Assembly: GCA_021782995.1 (NCBI GenBank)
Contig: JAJXUI010000003.1
Coordinates: 1 to 64,000 of the forward strand
Direction of reading: 5' to 3'
DNA from: Pseudomonadota bacterium
Lineage (GTDB): Bacteria; Pseudomonadota; Gammaproteobacteria; Burkholderiales; Gallionellaceae
Length of the DNA: 64,000 nt
The notes beneath the pieces are model-generated. The model saw only the letters and a program-made list of their open reading frames with translations. It did no database searches and had not been told where the DNA came from. Shown one piece after another: positions 17,321-26,836 of the stretch. Each line of letters opens with the position of its first letter. Position 1 is the first letter of the stretch. The translations under genes and the position numbers were made by a program.

Positions 17321-18580
17321 ATGGAAAAACTGACAGGGCGGGACTACAAAACGCTGGTGCTGGCTGCTTTGGGCGGCGCGCTGGAATTCTACGATTTCAT
17401 CATTTACGTTTTTTTTGCAGTTGCCATCGGCAAGCTGTTCTTCCCGGCCGATATGCCGGAATGGCTGAGCACCTTGCAGACCTATGGCATCTTTGCTGCA
17501 GGTTACCTGGCGCGCCCGCTGGGCGGGATCATCATGGCGCATTTTGGTGATCTTGCAGGGCGCAAGCGCATGTTCATGCTGAGTATTGTCCTGATGACAG
17601 TGCCTACGCTGGGAATCGGTTTGCTGCCTACTTACCAGACAGCCGGCATCCTTGCGCCGATCCTGCTTCTGGTGTTCCGCGTGCTGCAAGGCGCGGCTGT
17701 GGGCGGCGAGGTGCCGGGCGCCTGGGTGTTTGTTTCCGAACATGTGCCACAGAAGCATGTAGGGTTTGCCTGCGGTGTTTTGACTGCCGGCCTGACCTTC
17801 GGCATTCTGCTGGGCTCACTGGTGGCGCTGGGCATCAATCGCAGCTACACCCCGGAAGAGTTGCTGGCCGAAGGCTGGCGCGTGCCTTTCATCATCGGTG
17901 GCATCTTTGGTTTCATTGCTTTCTGGGTACGCCAGTGGCTGCATGAAACACCTGTTTTCAAGGAGATGCAGGCCAAGCAGACGCTGGCCAAGGAAATGCC
18001 GCTGAAAATGGTGCTGCGTGAACATGTGGGATCGATTTCCCTGACCATGCTGATGACCTGGCTGCTGTCGGCTGCGATCGTGGTGATGATCCTGATGACG
18101 CCGCCCTTGTTCCAGAAGCTGTACAAGGTGCCGGCCGATGTGACATTGCTGGCCAACAGCATCGCGATACTGACACTGAGCGCAGGCTGTATCGTGTTCG
18201 GCATGCTGGCTGACAAATACGGGCCCGGCCGCATGCTGGCGGCCGGCAGCGTGGTGCTGGGCATCAGTTCGCTGCTGCTGTATCAGCAGGTGTCGGTGTC
18301 CATCGAGAATATCAATGTCCTGTATGCCTTCTGCGGGTTCTTTGTTGGTGTAATCGGCATTGTGCCGAGCACCGCGGTCAAGTTGTTTCCGGCGGCGGTA
18401 CGCTTTTCCGGCCTGTCATTCAGTTATAACGTAGCCTATGCAATCTTCGGCGGGCTGACCCCGGTATTTGTCAGCACCATGCTGAAAAGCAATCCGATGG
18501 CAGCGCCGCAGTATGTTGCCGCGATGAGCGTGCTGGGTGTCCTGATTGGCCTCTACCTGTGGCTGGGTAAACGGCAGTGA
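17321..18580 (+). CDS. MHS-family MFS transporter (metabolite:H+ symporter)
   Basis: This 419-aa protein has 12 predicted membrane helices. The first, AALGGALEFYDFIIYVFFA, is the typical beginning of metabolite:H+ symporters such as ProP, ShiA and KgtP. The loop 2-3 motif GDLAGRKRMFMLSI (near residue 80) and FRVLQGAAVGGEVPGAWVFVSEHVP (helix 4-5) are MFS signatures. The substrate is undetermined; organic acids, proline or betaine are common in the family. The gene stands alone between rpmE (divergent) and the prenyl synthase. Confidence 0.88.
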   Translation: MEKLTGRDYKTLVLAALGGALEFYDFIIYVFFAVAIGKLFFPADMPEWLSTLQTYGIFAAGYLARPLGGIIMAHFGDLAGRKRMFMLSIVLMTVPTLGIGLLPTYQTAGILAPILLLVFRVLQGAAVGGEVPGAWVFVSEHVPQKHVGFACGVLTAGLTFGILLGSLVALGINRSYTPEELLAEGWRVPFIIGGIFGFIAFWVRQWLHETPVFKEMQAKQTLAKEMPLKMVLREHVGSISLTMLMTWLLSAAIVVMILMTPPLFQKLYKVPADVTLLANSIAILTLSAGCIVFGMLADKYGPGRMLAAGSVVLGISSLLLYQQVSVSIENINVLYAFCGFFVGVIGIVPSTAVKLFPAAVRFSGLSFSYNVAYAIFGGLTPVFVSTMLKSNPMAAPQYVAAMSVLGVLIGLYLWLGKRQ

Positions 18581-18660
18581 TTTATGAGACAATGCGCGCC
18601 GTTATTCAAGCGCGGATAAGCGCATCTGCCTTGAGGAAATTTCAATCATCATGGTGTTGA

Positions 18661-19629
18661 GTGTCACAAGATAACCTGAAACAACTGATTGCGGCGGACA
18701 TGTCTGCCGTGGATCAGGTCATCCGCAACCGTCTGCATTCGGAAGTCGTGCTGGTCAGCCAGATTGGCGAATATATCGTCAACAGTGGCGGCAAGCGCTT
18801 GCGTCCGTCGCTGGTTGTGCTGTCTGCGCTCGCTTTCGGTTATCAGGGCAAACATCATCATGATCTCGCTGCGGTGGTGGAGTTCATCCACACCGCCACG
18901 CTGTTGCATGACGATGTGGTGGATGACTCCGATATGCGTCGTGGCCAGGCTTCGGCCAGCGCATTGTTCGGCAATTCCGCCAGTGTCCTGGTCGGCGATT
19001 TCCTGTATTCGCGTGCGTTCCAGATGATGGTGGAAGTGGGCGACATGCGCGTGATGCAGACGCTGGCGGATGCGACCAACATCATTGCCGAAGGCGAAGT
19101 GCTGCAGTTGCTGAATTGTCATGACGCGAGCGTGACTGCAGAAAATTACCTGCGGGTGATCTACTGCAAGACGGCCAAGCTGTTTGAGGCCGGCATGCGC
19201 CTGGGTGCGATCATCAGCAAGGCGGATGCCGCAGCCGAACAGGCCGTGGCGGAATATGGCGTGCATCTCGGCACGGCGTTCCAGCTGGTGGATGATGTGC
19301 TGGATTATTCCGGCGATGCCGAAGCCATCGGCAAGAACCTGGGTGACGACCTGGCAGAAGGCAAACCGACCTTGCCGCTGATTTATGCGATGCAGCACGG
19401 CAATGCAGAGCAGGCTGCGGTGATCCGTGTGGCGGTCGAGCAGGGCGACATCGGCAGGTTTGATGACGTCCTGAAAATCGTGAAGCAGACCGGTGCACTG
19501 GATTACACCCGCCAGCAGGCAAAGCGTGAAGCGGAGACGGCGATTGCCGCCATTGCCGGTCTGCCTGAATCCATCTACAAGACTGCGCTGGTACTGCTGG
19601 CGCAGTTCGCTGCCGAGCGCGAATTCTAA
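18661..19629 (+). CDS. ispB: Octaprenyl diphosphate synthase (trans-polyprenyl synthase)
   Basis: This 322-aa enzyme elongates FPP with IPP to make the side chain of ubiquinone. The first Asp-rich motif is LLHDDVVDDSDMRRG (near residue 82), the second is LVDDVLDYSGD (near residue 210), and GGKRLRPSLVVL is the N-terminal substrate motif. An in-frame TGA ends just before GTG at 18661, which forces the GTG start. The nearby GAGGAAA (18633) fits better to an overlapping ATG at 18651 that reads MVLSVTR and stops at 18674 inside ispB, so the mini-ORF may couple translation. Confidence 0.92.
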   Translation: MSQDNLKQLIAADMSAVDQVIRNRLHSEVVLVSQIGEYIVNSGGKRLRPSLVVLSALAFGYQGKHHHDLAAVVEFIHTATLLHDDVVDDSDMRRGQASASALFGNSASVLVGDFLYSRAFQMMVEVGDMRVMQTLADATNIIAEGEVLQLLNCHDASVTAENYLRVIYCKTAKLFEAGMRLGAIISKADAAAEQAVAEYGVHLGTAFQLVDDVLDYSGDAEAIGKNLGDDLAEGKPTLPLIYAMQHGNAEQAAVIRVAVEQGDIGRFDDVLKIVKQTGALDYTRQQAKREAETAIAAIAGLPESIYKTALVLLAQFAAEREF

Positions 19630-19726
19630 AAATTTAATTAAATCAAATAATTACATTTCTGCTGACATCGATTGCTGATCACCCCTGCACGCGCGTCACC
19701 CAACCCTATAGAGATCAAGCAGCCTG

Positions 19727-20947
19727 TCATTTCACCAGCTGGTTCATGTCGATGATCGGCATCAGGATCGCCAGCACGATCATCAGGACGATTGCGCCCA
19801 TCAACAGGATCAGCACCGGCTCCAGCAGAGAAGTCAGCACTGAGGTATAGCCGCTGATTTCCTGTTCCTGCTGTTGCGCGGCACGCTCCAGCATGTTGTC
19901 CAGCTTGCCGCTGCTTTCGCCGCTGGCGATCAGATGAACGAGGATGGGAGGGAACATTTTCGAGGCACCCAGGGCGCGGCTCAGCGTCACGCCCTCACGC
20001 ACTTTCTTGGCCGCCTCTTCCAGTGCTTGCCGCATCGGCAGGTTGCTCACCACACCGGCAGCGGCCTGCAGTGAAAGCAGCAGCGGCACGCCGCTGCCGG
20101 CGAGGATGGCGAGCGTACTGGCCATCCTCGCCGTATTCAGGCCGCGGATCAGGCGGCCGACCAGCGGCATGCGCAGCAGCCGCTTGTGCCACTGGAAGCG
20201 GATTTCCTCGCGTTGCAGCAAAACGTGCACACTAAACCCGAAGGCGATGATCAGGCCCAGCAGGTAATACCAGGTGGCCTGCAGGAAATTGCTCAAGCCG
20301 ATCAGCAAGCGGGTGAGCAGAGGCAGGGCTTGGTGCGTTTGCTGGAATACGCCAACGACCTGAGGCACCACATAGATCAGCAGGCCTGTTACGACCAGGA
20401 TGGCGACGACGGTCACGATGGCGGGGTAGACAAACGCCAGCACCACTTTCTGCTTCAGCATCTGCCGCGACTCGGTGTATTCGGCGAGGCGCAGCATCAC
20501 ATGGCTCAATTCGCCCGAGGCTTCACCGGCCTTGATCAGTGCGCGGTAAATGTCGGGGAAAACTTTCTTGTACTGGCTCATTGCCTGCGCCAGGGTATGA
20601 CCAGCCAGCAGTTCGGAGCGCACGCCGGCGAGAATCTGGTGCAGCGATTCGTCTTCGGTTTGTTCTATCAGTGCGCTCAGCGCCTGCTCCAGCGGCAGGC
20701 TGGCTTCCAGCAGGGTGGCGAGCTGGCGCGTGATCATGCTGAGCTGCGAGCTGGAAATGCCGCGACGCAGCTGAAATTTGCGCGAGGATGCGGCATGCAG
20801 GCTATCTTCGCTGACCGCCCCGACACTGACCACGGTCAAGCCCAGTTCGCGCACGCGCAAGCGTGCCTGGCGCATGCCATCGGCTTCGACCACGCCACGA
20901 GTGGTGCGGCCTATATGATCCAGGGCTTCGTATCGGAAAGCGGCCAC
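19727..20947 (-). CDS. gspF: Type II secretion system inner-membrane protein GspF
   Basis: This 406-aa protein has the duplicated GspF/PilC fold. The start MAAFRYEALDHIGRTTRGVVEADG is the family's N-terminus. Cytoplasmic helical domain 1 (about residues 70-165) includes LEQALSALIEQTEDE, and domain 2 (about 270-370) repeats the pattern. Membrane helices lie near residues 170-190, 222-240 and 375-398. It contacts the GspE ATPase and the pseudopilus assembly platform. It is the last gene of the minus-strand gspCDEF arm, 13 nt after gspE. Confidence 0.96.
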   Translation of the reverse strand: MAAFRYEALDHIGRTTRGVVEADGMRQARLRVRELGLTVVSVGAVSEDSLHAASSRKFQLRRGISSSQLSMITRQLATLLEASLPLEQALSALIEQTEDESLHQILAGVRSELLAGHTLAQAMSQYKKVFPDIYRALIKAGEASGELSHVMLRLAEYTESRQMLKQKVVLAFVYPAIVTVVAILVVTGLLIYVVPQVVGVFQQTHQALPLLTRLLIGLSNFLQATWYYLLGLIIAFGFSVHVLLQREEIRFQWHKRLLRMPLVGRLIRGLNTARMASTLAILAGSGVPLLLSLQAAAGVVSNLPMRQALEEAAKKVREGVTLSRALGASKMFPPILVHLIASGESSGKLDNMLERAAQQQEQEISGYTSVLTSLLEPVLILLMGAIVLMIVLAILMPIIDMNQLVK

Positions 20948-20960
20948 GGTAATCTGCTTT

Positions 20961-22457
20961 CTAGTCGCGCGAGACGCGCAGGAGTTCTTCGAGCGAGGTG
21001 ATGCCGGTTACAACCAGGCGGATGCCATCTGCACGCAGGGTGTGCATGCCCTTGTGCAGGGCATGCTCGCGCAATGTCTGCTCGGGTGCCTGGTCGTGGA
21101 TCAGGCGGCGGGCCTCATCATCGACCTGCATCAGTTCGTATATGCCGGTACGTTTATGGTAACCGGTATTGCCGCAGGCAGCACAACCCGCCGGGCGATA
21201 CAGCACTTCCGGTTTCACCCCATCCAGCAAGGCAATCTCATGGGCATCGGGTGCATAGGCTACACGGCATTGCGTGCACAGGCGTCGCACCAGCCGTTGT
21301 GCGAGGATGCCGAGCATGCTGGAAGACAGCAGGAAGGGTTCCACGCCCATGTCGATCAGGCGGGTGACTGAACTGGCGGTGTCGTTGGTATGCAAGGTGG
21401 CCAGTACGAGGTGGCCGGTGAGGCTGGCCTGCACGGCAATCTGTGCGGTTTCCAGGTCGCGGATCTCACCGATCATGATCACGTCCGGGTCCTGGCGCAG
21501 GATGGCGCGCAAGGCGCGCGCAAAATTCATGTCGATGCGCGGATTGACCTGGGTCTGGCCAATGCCGTCGAGGTCGTACTCGATCGGGTCTTCCACCGTC
21601 ATCACATTGGTGGTGGTGGCATCGATGCGCGACAGGGCAGCATACAGCGTGGTGGTTTTGCCGGAACCCGTTGGCCCGGTGACCAGCACAATGCCATGCG
21701 GCTGGCGAATCAGGCTGTCGATCTGCTCCAGGGTGCGGCCATCCATGCCGAGCTTTTCCAGATCGAGGCGGCCGGCATCCTTGTCCAGCAGGCGCAGTAC
21801 CACACGCTCTCCATGCCCGGTGGGCAGGGTGGAAACGCGCACATCGACAGGCCGGCCGGCGAGGCGCAGGGTAATGCGGCCGTCCTGCGGCAGGCGCTTT
21901 TCGGCAATATCCAGTTCGGCCATGATCTTCAGGCGCGACACCATTGCTGCATGCAGTGCGCGATGCGGCTCCACCACATCCTTGAGTGTGCCGTCCACGC
22001 GGTAGCGCACCACGGAGCGGGTTTCAAATGGTTCGATATGGATGTCGGAGGCATTGTCGCGCACCGCCTGCGTCAGCAGCGCATTGATCATGCGGATCAC
22101 CGGCGCATCGTTTTCCGCATCCAGCAGGTCTTCGGTCTGCGGCAGGTCGTGCACCAGCTGGGATAAATCCATATCCTGCTCGACATCATCCACCATCGAG
22201 GCGGCACCATCGGATTGTGCGTAGGCCAGCGTCAGTGCCTTGTCGAATTCATCTGCGGTGATCAGTGTGGCATGCACAGGCACGCCGAGCACGCGCCGCA
22301 CTTCGGCGATGGTGATGGCATCTGCACCTGCGCGTACCGTGATTTCGGCGCGGGTGTCATCCAGTGAAGCCAGCAGCACCCCTTTCGCTTTCGCAAACGG
22401 ATAGGGGATGCGGCGGGTGATCTGGCGTTCGCTCAGGGCGGTGGCTTTCTGTTCCAT
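20961..22457 (-). CDS. gspE: Type II secretion system ATPase GspE
   Basis: I place the start at [16 protein letters not shown] (22457, 498 aa). The longer track ORF (580 aa) runs back through the end of gspD in another frame and is not credible. The Walker A is [17 protein letters not shown] (near residue 260), followed by the Asp box around [17 protein letters not shown], Walker [15 protein letters not shown], and a His-box [16 protein letters not shown] four-cysteine zinc-binding insert CTQC/CAAC separates the C-terminal domains, as in GspE/PilB. It powers pseudopilus assembly from the cytoplasm. The start lies 5 nt after the gspD stop, indicating coupled translation. Confidence 0.95.
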   Translation of the reverse strand: MEQKATALSERQITRRIPYPFAKAKGVLLASLDDTRAEITVRAGADAITIAEVRRVLGVPVHATLITADEFDKALTLAYAQSDGAASMVDDVEQDMDLSQLVHDLPQTEDLLDAENDAPVIRMINALLTQAVRDNASDIHIEPFETRSVVRYRVDGTLKDVVEPHRALHAAMVSRLKIMAELDIAEKRLPQDGRITLRLAGRPVDVRVSTLPTGHGERVVLRLLDKDAGRLDLEKLGMDGRTLEQIDSLIRQPHGIVLVTGPTGSGKTTTLYAALSRIDATTTNVMTVEDPIEYDLDGIGQTQVNPRIDMNFARALRAILRQDPDVIMIGEIRDLETAQIAVQASLTGHLVLATLHTNDTASSVTRLIDMGVEPFLLSSSMLGILAQRLVRRLCTQCRVAYAPDAHEIALLDGVKPEVLYRPAGCAACGNTGYHKRTGIYELMQVDDEARRLIHDQAPEQTLREHALHKGMHTLRADGIRLVVTGITSLEELLRVSRD

Positions 22458-22462
22458 GATGC

Positions 22463-24613
22463 TTATGGTTGTGTGGACGCTGCCCCTGTCTGGCTGGCCA
22501 TGGCGGGGGCGTTGCTGCTTGCGCTGACGGGTTGCTCGCTTTGTGCTGCAGGGCCTGCAACGGGTTCGCCAGAATCTGCGGCGGGTGCAGCCGATGCTGA
22601 TGAGGATGTGCTGGCGGGTTCGGTGGCGGCTACGCCAGAGGCGGCACCTTGAGCCAGGTCGGGCAGCTTCGGTGCCTGCATGCTGGGCAGCATCAGGTGC
22701 CATGACAGTTGCGACAGATCCTGCTGATCTTGCAGATATTTATAACGGTCTTCGGTGAGGCCATTCGAGGCTTCGGCCGTACGCAATATTTTCGGTTTGA
22801 TGAAGATCATCAGGTTGGTCTTGCTGCTCTTGCGGGTCTCATAGCGGAACAGCCAGCCGATCAGGGGAATGTCGCCCAGCAGTGGCACTTTGTATTCACC
22901 CTTGTTGACCTGGTTCTGGATCAGGCCGCCGAGCACCAGGGTCTGGCCATCGTTGACCAGCACCGAGGTGTCCAGCGAGCGTTTGCTGGTGATGATGCCT
23001 GCGGGATTTGAGGTGTCGTCCACACTGGAGACTTCCTGGTAGATCACCATCTTCACGGTGCCGCTTTCCGAAATCTGCGGCTTGATTTTCAGCGTGAGGC
23101 CGACATCCTTGCGCTCTATGGTCTGGAACGGGTTGGGGTTGGCGGTGGTGCCCTGCTGCGAGCCGGTGATGAAAGGAACGTTCTTGCCGATAACGATCTT
23201 GGCCTCTTCGTTGTCCAGCATCATCAGGTTGGGCGTGGAAAGGATGTTGGCATTGGTATCGGTCTGCATGGTGCGGGCGATGGCGCCAATATTGTTGTTG
23301 CGCATGATGCCGATATTGAGGCCGTCACCCAGGGTGGCCGTGCCCGCATTGATGGCGGCCGCGGTGGTATTGAGGCTGGGGTTGGCGGCAGAGAAATTGG
23401 TGGCGCCGCCATATTGTGTACCATGCCCGTCCGCTGCGCCTGCCATCCATTGCACGCCAAAGTCGGCGGACTTGTCTGCATTCACTTCAGCGATCAGCGC
23501 TTCGACGAATATCTGCGCGCGCCGCACATCCAGTTTTTCGATCACTGCGCGCAGATTGTTATAGACATTGGGCGGGGCCGTGATGATCAGCGAATTGGTG
23601 GCATTATCGGCCTGTATCATGCCGCCACCGGAGGGAGTGGCGGCGGTGGAGTGCGTGGCGGTTGTGGCGGGAGATTGCGGGGTGGCAGGCGCGCTGCTGG
23701 AAGCAGCTGCAGCGCTGTCGCCAGAGAGGATGGAGCGCAATGTCTGCGCGAGTTTTGCTGCCTCGGCATTCTTCAGGTAGACCACATGCATATTGCCCAG
23801 CGTCCCGGTTTCCACATCCAGTTTCTGCACCAGCTCCTGGATGCGGGCAAGTTTCTCAGGGTTGTCGGTACGCAACAGCAGGCTGTTGGTGCGCGGATCG
23901 GCCAGCAGGATGAAGCGCTGGCTGGTGTCCGCGCCGCCTGCCGGCGCGCCAGCGATGGAGCCCTCCAGCATGAGGCGATTGATGGTCTGCGCCAGTTCGA
24001 CTGCGGAGGCCAGCTTGACCGGGATGATGACCGGATCAAATTTTCCAGGCTGGTCTATGGTGTTGACGATCTGTTCGATGCGCCGCATGTTGCTCGCATA
24101 GTCGGTGACCACCAGCGTGTTGTTGTTGGGATAGGCAACCACGATGTTGTTGGGCGGAATCAGTGGCCGCAATACTGGCACCAGTTGCGATGCAGACTCA
24201 TATTGCAGCACAAACACACGGGTGATCAGTTTTTCGCCGCTCACTTTTCCATGCACATTGGATACATACAGCTTGGCGTCAGCTTCAGGCAGGATTTTGG
24301 TAATGCCGCCAGACTCGACTGCGGCAAAACCCTGCATGCGCAGCGTGGAAAGGAGGATGTCGTAGGCCAGCGGGGCGGCAACCGGTGTGGCGGAAATGAT
24401 GTTGATGTTGCCTTTTACCCTGGGGTCAACCACGAAGTTCCTGCCGGTGATATGCGAGATGGCCTTGATGACCTCTTCAATATCCGCATTCACAAAATTC
24501 AGCGAAACCTTTTCCTCGGCGGCATAAGTCGCGGTCATCGGCATGAGGGTTGTTGCGGCAAATGCAAGCATCAGCAGTGACAAGGCGAGCAGGCGGTGTG
24601 ATCTATCTAGCAT
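22463..24613 (-). CDS. gspD: Type II secretion system secretin GspD
   Basis: This 716-aa outer-membrane channel subunit has a signal peptide (to about ATYA, residue 31). An N0 domain begins [20 protein letters not shown], then N1-N3 repeats ([40 protein letters not shown]). The secretin core includes [10 protein letters not shown] and [10 protein letters not shown]. An Ala/Ser/Thr-rich insertion (about residues 295-335) lies in N3, and the C-terminus has an Ala/Ser/Pro-rich tail of about 85 residues, where a pilotin could bind; no pilotin gene is recognisable here. An AT-rich motif copy sits at its 5' end (24611-24637). Confidence 0.96.
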   Translation of the reverse strand: MLDRSHRLLALSLLMLAFAATTLMPMTATYAAEEKVSLNFVNADIEEVIKAISHITGRNFVVDPRVKGNINIISATPVAAPLAYDILLSTLRMQGFAAVESGGITKILPEADAKLYVSNVHGKVSGEKLITRVFVLQYESASQLVPVLRPLIPPNNIVVAYPNNNTLVVTDYASNMRRIEQIVNTIDQPGKFDPVIIPVKLASAVELAQTINRLMLEGSIAGAPAGGADTSQRFILLADPRTNSLLLRTDNPEKLARIQELVQKLDVETGTLGNMHVVYLKNAEAAKLAQTLRSILSGDSAAAASSSAPATPQSPATTATHSTAATPSGGGMIQADNATNSLIITAPPNVYNNLRAVIEKLDVRRAQIFVEALIAEVNADKSADFGVQWMAGAADGHGTQYGGATNFSAANPSLNTTAAAINAGTATLGDGLNIGIMRNNNIGAIARTMQTDTNANILSTPNLMMLDNEEAKIVIGKNVPFITGSQQGTTANPNPFQTIERKDVGLTLKIKPQISESGTVKMVIYQEVSSVDDTSNPAGIITSKRSLDTSVLVNDGQTLVLGGLIQNQVNKGEYKVPLLGDIPLIGWLFRYETRKSSKTNLMIFIKPKILRTAEASNGLTEDRYKYLQDQQDLSQLSWHLMLPSMQAPKLPDLAQGAASGVAATEPASTSSSASAAPAADSGEPVAGPAAQSEQPVSASSNAPAMASQTGAASTQP

Positions 24614-24637
24614 ATTGATTATATTATACTAATTATG
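24611..24637. repeat. AT-rich palindromic motif (TATAATATAATCA family)
   Basis: On the minus strand this reads TTAGTATAATATAATCAATATGCTAG and covers the ribosome binding region and the start codon of gspD. It shares the ATATAATCAAtAT core with the copies at 3411, 7321 and 26842. Confidence 0.6.
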
Positions 24638-24671
24638 TATATCATCAGTTTTCGGTTGGTTGCCGGGCGCA

Positions 24672-25388
24672 TTACCTGTCGGGAGGAGGATGACTTCCCC
24701 TGAATTGCGGTCCGGGATACGCGCCAGGAGGAATGGATCCCGGCTGATTGACGCCAGGTGGCAGCCTGGGCGGGGTAAATTGTGGAACGCCACGTGGAAA
24801 TGCATTATTGTTTGCAGTGCTCGCTGCGGCGCCAAAGGCGGGCAACCTGGCCTGTTCCGAATTGGCAGGGGATTGTTGAATGGTTGTCATGACCGCGCCA
24901 TTGCCCGGGACATACTGGTTTTCCAGATTCACTTTTTGCTGGATACCGTTGCGCTCGAGCACGACGTGGGTGCTTTTGATTGCCACTAGCTTTACCCCTT
25001 GGGCAACCTCCTCTCCAATGCCTGCGCCTACCTGACGACCACTTTCCAGTTTCAGGATGGCAAAGCCCGGTTTATAAGCACTTGCGGCGAACACGCCGAT
25101 CAGCTTGGCATTTGGCAGGGCAACTCCCTGCGAGGTGTCCTTGTTGTTGATCGCCTGGCCAAACAGGCGTTCAGCTTCCTCTGCTGCGGGCCGCTCGGGA
25201 AGGGCAGAGGTATAAATGGGCTGTGGGGCAAACAGGATCCAGACCCAGCGCGCAAACAAAGCGCCCAGAACAATTGCACTCAATCCTTTCCAGGAAAGCG
25301 GCCAGTAGCGCGCAACAAAGGTCAGGAATGTAGACAGCACATCGCCTGCGGTATTGAAAATTCCCGTATTGAATCTGAACGCAGCCAT
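24672..25388 (-). CDS. gspC: Type II secretion system inner-membrane protein GspC
   Basis: The start is placed at MAAFRFNTGIFN (25388), which follows GGAGAA; the track's extra 55 residues lack support. The 238-aa protein has one membrane helix (about residues 35-53, LSAIVLGALFARWVWILFA), a linker, and a homology region resembling GspC HR (AKLIGVFAASAYKPGFAILKLESGRQVGAGIGEEVAQGVKL). It ends in a Pro/Gly-rich tail and has no PDZ domain. GspC links the inner-membrane platform to the secretin N-domains. It leads the minus-strand arm gspC-D-E-F. Confidence 0.88.
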   Translation of the reverse strand: MAAFRFNTGIFNTAGDVLSTFLTFVARYWPLSWKGLSAIVLGALFARWVWILFAPQPIYTSALPERPAAEEAERLFGQAINNKDTSQGVALPNAKLIGVFAASAYKPGFAILKLESGRQVGAGIGEEVAQGVKLVAIKSTHVVLERNGIQQKVNLENQYVPGNGAVMTTIQQSPANSEQARLPAFGAAASTANNNAFPRGVPQFTPPRLPPGVNQPGSIPPGAYPGPQFRGSHPPPDR

Positions 25389-25443
25389 TAATTCTCCAGA
25401 GCAGGGTACGGAGTATACATCGATAACGGGAGGATTTCCTTGA

Positions 25444-25473
25444 TCATTTTGTGAAATCCCTGACACAAAATGA
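25444..25473. promoter_or_regulatory. Perfect inverted repeat upstream of gspC
   Basis: TCATTTTGTG-N10-CACAAAATGA is a perfect 10-bp inverted repeat, 56 nt upstream of the gspC start. Position and symmetry suggest an operator, or a hairpin in the leader. No U-tract of terminator type follows. The rest of 25389-25641 has no coding potential that I can see. Confidence 0.5.
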
Positions 25474-25641
25474 GGGGGCGGGGCATTTTTTCCTGCGAGG
25501 GCGGAATGACGGCAATCAGTCGCGTTACCCGCGATCGCGATTGCTGCAGCCATGGGTGCTGGAATGGACTAGTTGCAGGACATGCAGAAATCCTGCGTTG
25601 GAGCCGCCGGATAGCGGGAGGCTTGAAATCCAGGCGAAAAA

Positions 25642-25666
25642 AAAGCGCAGGAATGACCTGCGCTTT
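25642..25666 (-). terminator. Rho-independent terminator after the 331-aa lipoprotein gene
   Basis: AAAGCGCAGG-AATGA-CCTGCGCTTT, followed on the minus strand by an eight-T run (25637-25644), is a strong intrinsic terminator 20 nt past the stop at 25686. It separates this gene from gspC. Confidence 0.9.
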
Positions 25667-25685
25667 GCGCTCTGGTTAAATCAGA

Positions 25686-26681
25686 TCAGAGCTGATCCCA
25701 GGTAAGCTGCTTGGTGGTTTTTGTGGTGCCGTCATAAATCTCGATATCGGCATGCACGCCATCTGCATTGGCAGTAATGATGATGTATGTGCCATTTGCA
25801 CCTTCAATCTTCATCTGGCCTGAGGTCGGGTTGCCACCTTTTGCGCCGCTGAAAGCGGTTGGGGTGGAAATATTGATGGTGCCTTCTGTGCCGCCTGTTG
25901 GGGTTACCTTGATCGTCAGGTCAACAGAGCTGGTCCATGTCGTGGCATTCACGCTGCCCTTGAAGCTGAAATTGGAGAAGGTAACAGAACCGGCATTGAC
26001 TGAAGACACCGTATAAGAACTGCCACTCAAGCTGGCAGAAACTGTTGTACCGTCATAGGTGAAGCTCAGGGTCATGTCGCCGTTGAAGGTGACAGTATCC
26101 TTGGCGGTGGCAACCGACAGGTTATTGTATGTCAGGGTGGCTGAGACGCTTTCGGGATTGCTGGAAGTCGGCACAGAGGGCGAACTGTAGCTGTTGACTT
26201 TCAGGCTGAAACTGCCTTTGGTGGTCACAGTGCCGGCAACGCAGTCTGTATAGGTATAGACCGCGGAATCGCCAACGGTAAAGGTGCCGGAATTGTCTGC
26301 ATCAGTAATATCAACCTGATAGGTTCCGCTGGTCGAGCAGTTGTAGGTTTTAGGATAGCCGGAAACCGCTTTGGTGGTGTTCGATGCCGGGAATGTCAGG
26401 TTCTGCGTTTCAAAAAAACGATTGATGGCAAAGTTCATCGCACTTTGCGGATTGCTGCCATCGGCCACCATGCCGGCCGCTTTGGCGGTATTTGCTGTCG
26501 TGGTGCCGGTTTGCGCGCTGCTGTTTGCAGTCATCGCGCTTTTGGCAACCTGGTCGGCATTGCTGGCGGTGATTGAAACGGTCGCTGCTGGTTTGCTGGA
26601 TCCTGAACTGGAACCGCCGCCGCCACAGGCGGAAAGCAAAGCGGCAACGAGAATGGATACGGCAAGGCTGAGGTATTTCAT
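25686..26681 (-). CDS. Secreted lipoprotein, Ser/Thr-rich beta-type, function unknown
   Basis: This 331-aa protein has a lipoprotein signal peptide with lipobox LLSAC (MKYLSLAVSILVAALLSAC; lipidated Cys near residue 19) and then a GGGGSSSGSS linker. The mature part is Thr/Ser/Gly-rich, with few charges and many short beta-strand-like stretches (for example TVTFNGDMTLSFTYDGTTVSASLSG). One cysteine pair (TYNCSTSG, TDCVAG) could form a disulfide. No family was recognised. It lies between the two arms of the T2SS locus, so it may be a secreted or surface-exposed substrate; that is inference. A good GGGAGA ribosome binding site precedes the ATG. Confidence 0.7.
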   Translation of the reverse strand: MKYLSLAVSILVAALLSACGGGGSSSGSSKPAATVSITASNADQVAKSAMTANSSAQTGTTTANTAKAAGMVADGSNPQSAMNFAINRFFETQNLTFPASNTTKAVSGYPKTYNCSTSGTYQVDITDADNSGTFTVGDSAVYTYTDCVAGTVTTKGSFSLKVNSYSSPSVPTSSNPESVSATLTYNNLSVATAKDTVTFNGDMTLSFTYDGTTVSASLSGSSYTVSSVNAGSVTFSNFSFKGSVNATTWTSSVDLTIKVTPTGGTEGTINISTPTAFSGAKGGNPTSGQMKIEGANGTYIIITANADGVHADIEIYDGTTKTTKQLTWDQL

Positions 26682-26836
26682 GGGTGTCTCCCTGAATGCT
26701 TGATTGGTAATCTCCCGCTTTATTGGCTGATTTTTGAACTCTGAGCGGGGTTGTCCTCCTAATCGTTAATTGTATGTAAATTTATCATTAATTGGTATGG
26801 GGTGTTGCAAAAATGTAACCGTTGCAACGTGCAGAA

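Noticed and set aside
20186-22166. Long plus-strand ORFs opposite gspF and gspE
   Set aside because: They are shadows of the ATPase and platform genes; the minus-strand frames have Walker and GspF motifs.
23414-24580. 388-aa plus-strand ORF opposite gspD
   Set aside because: It is a codon-bias shadow of gspD, whose frame carries secretin motifs.
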